From Terrabacter sp. Ter38 (GTDB taxonomy: Bacteria; Actinomycetota; Actinomycetes; Actinomycetales; Dermatophilaceae), in contig NZ_JALJRZ010000010.1 in NCBI RefSeq assembly GCF_024519435.1, positions 62,001-126,000 of the forward strand: 64,000 nucleotides of DNA, given 5' to 3'. The position numbers and the translations under genes are program-made. Below are positions 60,190-64,000 of this stretch, in pieces. The notes under the pieces are model-generated. The model searched no databases and had not been told where the DNA came from. It saw only the letters and a program-made list of their open reading frames with translations. The number at the start of each line of letters is the position of its first letter. The stretch's first letter is position 1.

Positions 60190-61178
60190 ACGCCGGCGCC
60201 GTCGGGGCGCTCGCTGCGGTCCTGCTCGGTCTGGCCGTGCTCGTGTGGCCGGGCGGGGTGTCCGCTCGGGCAACCACGGTGAACATCTGGGGCCGTGAGT
60301 CCCCGGTAGGTGAGGAGGGCGCCGGGCTCTCCGGGGGCTCGGCTGGCGGGCCCGGTGGTGGGCCGGGGCGGCGCACCGCTCTCGGCCCGGCCGCCCAGGG
60401 GTTCGCAGCGGGCGAAGGTGGAGCAAGCCTGTGGCAGCAGGACCCGGTCGACCTCTACCGTCGCTGGCGTCTTCGCCAGCGGCCGGGAGGGCTGGTCGAC
60501 GACGTCCTCGACCTGCTGCGCGGCATCGGTCCGGCTCTCGGGGCCGGTCTGACACCGAGCCGCGCCATCGAGCTCGCGGCGACCTCGACGCTCGGTGCCG
60601 AGCGGGTCCAGCTGGCCCGCCGGGACCATGCCCGACAGGCCCCACGGTCTCGGGCGCGCAGCAGCCGGCATACAGCCTCGGGCGCGGGTACCGGCCGGCC
60701 CTGGTCGTCCGGCGGAACCGCCCGCCGCGATGAGCGGCCGACCGCCGACATCGACCGGCTCGTCGGCAGCCTTCTCGACGCGAGCGACCGTGCCGAGCCG
60801 ACCTCGCCGGTCTGGGCCGAATGGGCCGCTCGCAGTGCATCTCCCGATCTGGCGCTCGTCGCGGCTGCCTGGCGCCTGTCCGAGACCACCGGCGCTCCGC
60901 TCGCCTTCGCGGTCGACCGTGCGGTGGGTGGGCTCCTCGACGCTCGCACCCGTCGGGGCAAGGTCGCGGTCGCCGTGGCCGGGCCCCGTGCCACGGTCAC
61001 CGTCCTGACCCTCCTGCCGCTGACCGGCCCGATCTTCGGGCTGGCCTGCGGCATCGACCCGGCGACGCTCTACCTCGGGTCGCCGATCGCGACCGTCTCT
61101 GTCGTGGCCGGACTGCTCCTCGTCTGGGCCGGTCGGGTCTGGTGCTCCCGGATGGTCCGGCGGGCGGTGCGAGCATGA
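60186..61178 (+). CDS. TadB-like platform protein, second cluster
   Basis: 330 residues. N-terminal membrane helix (AVGALAAVLLGLAVLVWPG), a long polar Gly/Arg-rich cytoplasmic stretch (about 35-130), then a GspF-like domain (LVDDVLDLLRGIGPALGAGLTPSRAIELAA ... LALVAAAWRLSETTGAPLAFAVDRAVGGLLDARTRRGKV) and two terminal helices (AVAVAGPRATVTVLTLLPLTGPIFGLACG, IATVSVVAGLLLVWAGRVW). Insertions make it longer than a plain TadB. GTG 60186 overlaps the cpaF stop; it corresponds to Rv3658c. Confidence 0.85.
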   Translation: MNAGAVGALAAVLLGLAVLVWPGGVSARATTVNIWGRESPVGEEGAGLSGGSAGGPGGGPGRRTALGPAAQGFAAGEGGASLWQQDPVDLYRRWRLRQRPGGLVDDVLDLLRGIGPALGAGLTPSRAIELAATSTLGAERVQLARRDHARQAPRSRARSSRHTASGAGTGRPWSSGGTARRDERPTADIDRLVGSLLDASDRAEPTSPVWAEWAARSASPDLALVAAAWRLSETTGAPLAFAVDRAVGGLLDARTRRGKVAVAVAGPRATVTVLTLLPLTGPIFGLACGIDPATLYLGSPIATVSVVAGLLLVWAGRVWCSRMVRRAVRA

Positions 61179-62086
61179 CCGCACTCGTCGCTGCTCCTTC
61201 CGTCGCGACTGTCGTCGCTACCGCCGTCGCCGAGGCGATCGCCGAAGCCGGCGCCCTCACCGACGTGGTGCGCAACGCGCCTCTTCTCGGACTCACCGCA
61301 GGCTGCCTGGCTGCAGGGTCGGTGCTCGTCCTCCTCGGAGGTCGCGGTGACCGGGCCGCCCCTGGCCACGAGACATCGGGCGTCCCGGTCGGCTCGAGTC
61401 CGACAGACCCGAGGGCCCCCACAGCGCCCACGCACTCGACCGGTTCGACGGGCTCGCCGGGTTCGACCGGCTCGACCGGCTCGACCGGCTCGACCGGCTC
61501 GACCTCCGCGACCCGCTCCACCGACCCGACCGGTTCGACCCACCCGACCCGTCCGGCCTCCGCGGTTGGCTCGACGGATCGCTCGCCGGCCGCGGACAGC
61601 GGCGGCTTGCTGCCGGCTCCGGCCGGCAGCAAGAAGGACGACGGGAGACGGGTCACCGACGCCGAGGTGTCCTCTGCCCTCGCACTGCTGGCCCTGGCCT
61701 ACCGGTCGGGTCTGCCGACCTGGGACGTGCTCGAGGCGGTGGCCACGGGGCTGACCGGGCGCGCGTCCACAGACCTGCGGCAGGTCGCGGCTGCCCTGAG
61801 GTGGGGAGCGACCGAGGCTGACGCCTGGGCCTCCGTCGGGCACGCGTGGTCGCCAGCCGCGCGCGCCGTGGCCATCGCCCACCAGGCAGGCGTGCCTCCC
61901 GGCGCGATGCTGCTCGCAGCCTCGGACGACCTGCACTCCGCTGAGCTCGAACGCCTGGAGGTCTCGGCGGCCAAGGTCGGCGTCCGCCTCGTCGCGCCGC
62001 TCGGTCTCGTGCTGCTCCCGGCGTTCTGCCTGACCACGGTGGCGCCACTCGTCATCGCTCTCGCGGGCAGCCTGCTCGCTGCCTGA
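61175..62086 (+). CDS. TadC-like platform protein with Ser-Thr-Gly repeat linker
   Basis: 303 residues. N-terminal helix(es) (LLGLTAGCLAAGSVLVLLGG), then a cytoplasmic linker rich in STG (THSTGSTGSPGSTGSTGSTG..., residues about 88-125), then the GspF-like domain (VSSALALLALAYRSGLPTWDVLEAVATGL ... GVPPGAMLLAASDDLHSAELERLEVSAAKVGVRLVAP) and a final helix. The linker is encoded by a 9-base repeat. ATG 61175 overlaps the TadB-like stop. It corresponds to Rv3657c. Confidence 0.85.
   Translation: MTALVAAPSVATVVATAVAEAIAEAGALTDVVRNAPLLGLTAGCLAAGSVLVLLGGRGDRAAPGHETSGVPVGSSPTDPRAPTAPTHSTGSTGSPGSTGSTGSTGSTGSTSATRSTDPTGSTHPTRPASAVGSTDRSPAADSGGLLPAPAGSKKDDGRRVTDAEVSSALALLALAYRSGLPTWDVLEAVATGLTGRASTDLRQVAAALRWGATEADAWASVGHAWSPAARAVAIAHQAGVPPGAMLLAASDDLHSAELERLEVSAAKVGVRLVAPLGLVLLPAFCLTTVAPLVIALAGSLLAA
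61440..61515 (+). repeat. 9-bp coding minisatellite in the TadC-like gene
   Basis: Repeats of GGCTCGACC (and GGTTCGACG variants), about eight units between 61440 and 61515, coding Gly-Ser-Thr. Being nine bases, gain or loss of units keeps frame and changes linker length. Confidence 0.75.
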
Positions 62087-62160
62087 CGGAGCTCACCCCA
62101 TCCCTCCACCAGGGGACACAGCGTCCCGGGCACCCCGTCCGGGCGAGGAGAGGAGAACCC

Positions 62161-62364
62161 ATGACCCATCAGCTGATCCGACGACTCACCCGTCGCCGGG
62201 TGATCCCGGGACGCCGCGACCGCGGGATGACGACTGCGGAGTACGCCGTCGGCATCATGGCGGCCTGCACCTTCGCGCTCGTGCTGCTCGGAGTCGTCAA
62301 GTCCGACGCGGTGCGAGGAGCCCTGGCCGGCATCGTGCAGAGCGCCCTCGGGATCGCGGGGTGA
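62161..62364 (+). CDS. DUF4244 pilin-like protein (Flp-like)
   Basis: 67 residues, corresponding to Rv3656c. A basic leader (THQLIRRLTRRRVIPGRRDRG) ends in G|MTTAEYAVGIMAACTFALVLLGVV, class III-type processing with glutamate at +5, then a single helix and a short tail. ATG 62161 follows GAGGAGAGGAG. It is the likely fibre subunit of the second Tad cluster. The hydrophobic segment is shorter than in the Flp pilins of the first locus. Confidence 0.87.
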   Translation: MTHQLIRRLTRRRVIPGRRDRGMTTAEYAVGIMAACTFALVLLGVVKSDAVRGALAGIVQSALGIAG

Positions 62365-62729
62365 GGTCGCGACGCCCTCGACCCGCACCGGATCGGGAGC
62401 GCGGGATGGTGACGGCGGAGCTCGCCGTCGCCATCCCGTCGGTCGTGCTCCTCCTCGGCTTCTGCCTCGTCGCGATCAACGCCGCCGTCGACCAGATCCG
62501 GTGCGTCGACGCTGCCCGGGTCGCCGCACGGGCAGCGGCCCGTGGTGACGACTCGGGACGGGTCCGTGCCCTTGCCGCCGAGACGGCGCCGACGGGCGCT
62601 CGCGTGCAGATCTCCGGCGTCGGTGGGGGAGTCCGGGTCGTCGTCTCGGCACGCACCGGCGGCTGGGGTCTGCTGCCCGGCTGGGAGCTCAGCGCCGCAG
62701 CCGTGACGCCCGTCGAGTCAGCGTCATGA
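62361..62729 (+). CDS. TadE-like minor pilin, second cluster
   Basis: 122 residues. A leader RSRRPRPAPDRERG precedes MVTAELAVAIPSVVLLLGFCLVAINAAVDQIRC, a TadE-type start, and a small soluble domain (VAARAAARGDDSGRVRALAAETAP ..). GTG 62361 overlaps the DUF4244 stop; its own stop overlaps the next ATG. It corresponds to Rv3655c. Confidence 0.85.
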   Translation: MRSRRPRPAPDRERGMVTAELAVAIPSVVLLLGFCLVAINAAVDQIRCVDAARVAARAAARGDDSGRVRALAAETAPTGARVQISGVGGGVRVVVSARTGGWGLLPGWELSAAAVTPVESAS

Positions 62730-63211
62730 CGACTCCCCACGTCCGTCCATCCCTGCGACCGGTCCCGCCCTCCGAGGTGCCGCGGACCCAGCTGGGGCAG
62801 ACATGGCACACCCCGCAGGCACGGCCGAGCGTCCCGTCCTGTCCGACTGTGCCGATCGTGCCGACACGTCCGACAGGCGAGCGGGGCGCAGCGAGCATCC
62901 TCGCCCTGTCGGTCGTGGCCGTGGTGCTGGTCCTCACCATGGGCGGTCTCGTGGTGGCGTCCGTGGTGGTCGCCAGCCACCGGGCTCGGGTCGCCGCCGA
63001 CCTCGGCTCCCTGGCCGCCGCATCGGCGATGCAGGACGGTGCGGACTCGGCTCAGGCGTGTACGGTGGCGCAACAGGTGGTTCGGGCGAACGATGCTGCG
63101 ACACAGTCGTGTTCGTCGTTGGGAGCAGACGTCGATCTGCGTGTCACGGTCCGGGCCCGGTTGTGGCCCGCGCCTGCAAAGGCCCGCGCCCGTGCGGGTC
63201 CCCAACGCTGA
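62726..63211 (+). CDS. Rv3654c-type (TadE/G-like, secretion neighbourhood) protein
   Basis: 161 residues. A Pro-rich N-terminus (about 1-50) leads to GERGAASILALSVVAVVLVLTMGGLVVASVVVASHRARVAADLGSLAAASA, the conserved helix and the RVAADLGSLAAA segment of this small TadE-like family, followed by a variable cysteine-containing tail. It is the last gene of the second Tad cluster (ATGA overlap with TadE-like). The function is unknown; mycobacterial Rv3654c is reported secreted into host cells, which I mention only for orientation. Confidence 0.82.
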   Translation: MTTPHVRPSLRPVPPSEVPRTQLGQTWHTPQARPSVPSCPTVPIVPTRPTGERGAASILALSVVAVVLVLTMGGLVVASVVVASHRARVAADLGSLAAASAMQDGADSAQACTVAQQVVRANDAATQSCSSLGADVDLRVTVRARLWPAPAKARARAGPQR

Positions 63212-63293
63212 CGGCCCGACGGCTGACGTGCGGCACGATGACGGCAGAAGCCTGACGGCCGAACGACGACGGTCAGACGCCGACGGTCGGACG
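63212..63293. other. Gap between the second Tad cluster and rrf2-like gene
   Basis: Eighty-two bases of repeated GACGG-type words between two converging genes. I see short imperfect repeats but no confident terminator. Confidence 0.3.
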
Positions 63294-63758
63294 TCAGCGG
63301 TTCTGCCAGGCGTCCGGGGCGGCGAGCAGCTGTCGCACCCGGTCCGGTAGGTCGCCGGTGCGGAGATCCTCGAGGGAGGTGTCGTCGAGCACCTCGCGCA
63401 GGCTCGCACGGACGGCCACCCAGAGGCTCGGCAGGTGGGTTGCGACACCTTGGTACTCGGTCTCGTGCGGTCGCAGCCCGCGCACCTCGGCGAGCGGACC
63501 GTCGACGGCCCGGAAGACGTCGCCGACGCTGATCTCCCCGCGCGGCCGCCCCAGGACATAGCCGCCGCGAGCACCGCGACGGCTCAGCACGAGGTTGCCG
63601 CGGCGAAGGTCGGCGAAGATCGCCTCGAGGAACTTGCGCGGCAGCTCCTGCCGGGTCGAGAGGCTGTCGATGCTGATCGGGCCCGAGCCCTCCGCGTCCG
63701 CCTCGGCGAGGATGAGCATCGCGCGGACCGCGTAGTCGACTCGTGCCGAGATGTCCAC
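63294..63758 (-). CDS. Rrf2-family regulator without cysteines
   Basis: 154 residues. Winged helix typical of Rrf2 proteins: ARVDYAVRAMLILAEAD, SIDSLSTRQELPRKFLEAIFADLRRGNLVLSRRGARGGYVLGRPRGEISVGDVFRAVDG. The iron-sulfur cysteines of IscR/NsrR/RsrR are all absent, so it is of the cluster-free kind (as CymR). GTG 63758 is the best start. It converges on the Tad cluster. Its target is unknown. Confidence 0.88.
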   Translation of the reverse strand: MDISARVDYAVRAMLILAEADAEGSGPISIDSLSTRQELPRKFLEAIFADLRRGNLVLSRRGARGGYVLGRPRGEISVGDVFRAVDGPLAEVRGLRPHETEYQGVATHLPSLWVAVRASLREVLDDTSLEDLRTGDLPDRVRQLLAAPDAWQNR

Positions 63759-64000
63759 GCATGCAGTCTGCCGCACCAGCGGTGACCTCCGCTCCAATCG
63801 GCTCGACCTGCGACGTGGCGCCGGCGTCCGGAACCGCGGCAGGACGACAGCTGGCTGTGACGGGGTGCGCACTCGATGGTCACGACGGGCCGGGTGTGAC
63901 TGAGGCGGCGAGGTGTCGTCCCCTCGCCGCCTCAGTTCACTCGGTGACCCGAGCCGCCCGCCCACGCCGCTCGGCGACACGAGGGGCTTCACGGCATACG
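63759..64000. other. Terminal stretch upstream of rrf2-like gene
   Basis: Contains an inverted repeat centred near 63910 (GAGGCGGCGAGG ... CCTCGCCGCCTC, about 63901-63931), a possible terminator of a gene beyond the window, and a GGCATAC copy at 63993-63999. No complete gene is visible. Confidence 0.4.

Overview
The window is very GC-rich, dense, and full of 4-bp ATGA/GTGA overlaps and GTG starts. It looks like chromosomal DNA of a high-GC actinobacterium. A family such as Intrasporangiaceae is my guess from content and style, not something the sequence proves. Its backbone matches a neighbourhood known from Mycobacterium tuberculosis (Rv3654c-Rv3674c): nth, a CoA-type NUDIX hydrolase, the MarP serine protease, an EphE-like alpha/beta hydrolase, an Actinobacterial holin-family membrane protein, acetyl-CoA synthetase, and the ssd/Tad (Flp pilus) cluster. 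Here that backbone is interrupted by several accessory blocks.

Layout. 0.2-4 kb: nth, NUDIX, marP, a 32-bp tandem repeat and a GNAT acetyltransferase. 4-10 kb: a tripartite tricarboxylate transporter operon (tctC-tctB-tctA-uspA), divergent from a CitA/CitB-like two-component pair. 10-18 kb: a secreted subtilisin with a seven-repeat FG-GAP region, then a membrane ferric-reductase/FMN-binding pair divergent from an OmpR/HK pair. 18-22 kb: a penicillin-binding serine hydrolase, the EphE-like hydrolase, the holin-family protein and NhaA. 22-28 kb: a surface-polysaccharide block (PIG-V-like protein, frameshifted gtrA, acyltransferase, two GT-C type proteins). 28.3-38.3 kb: a complete-looking Flp/Tad secretion operon (two near-identical pilins, TadE, a TadG-like protein, CpaB, CpaE, CpaF, a VWA-TadB fusion, TadC) ending in another GT-C protein, with a second GT87-like gene beyond it. 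39-43 kb: AAA ATPase, LuxR regulator, DEAD-box helicase.

43.2-49 kb is the most unusual part. It is a co-directional operon coding for a trypsin-like protease and a P-loop NTPase that share the same small N-terminal domain, then a 959-residue STAND NTPase, then a small membrane protein. This is the architecture of NTP-dependent biological-conflict (EAD/STAND) systems.

49-57 kb: FMN reductase, an RHH protein, a DUF222/HNH protein, acs, an acyltransferase, trpS with a tandem-Trp leader peptide and attenuator, and a Fic protein with a degenerate active site. 57.3-58.05 kb is gene-free but structured, with two strong hairpins. It sits where mycobacteria keep the Ms1/6S-like RNA. 58-63.2 kb: the second, ssd-type Tad cluster. 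63.3-63.8 kb: a cysteine-free Rrf2 regulator.

Across the whole window the 7-mer GGCATAC/GTATGCC occurs 34 times by eye, in all reading frames, on both strands and between genes. It is missing from most of the first Tad island. No tRNA, rRNA, CRISPR array or insertion sequence was seen.
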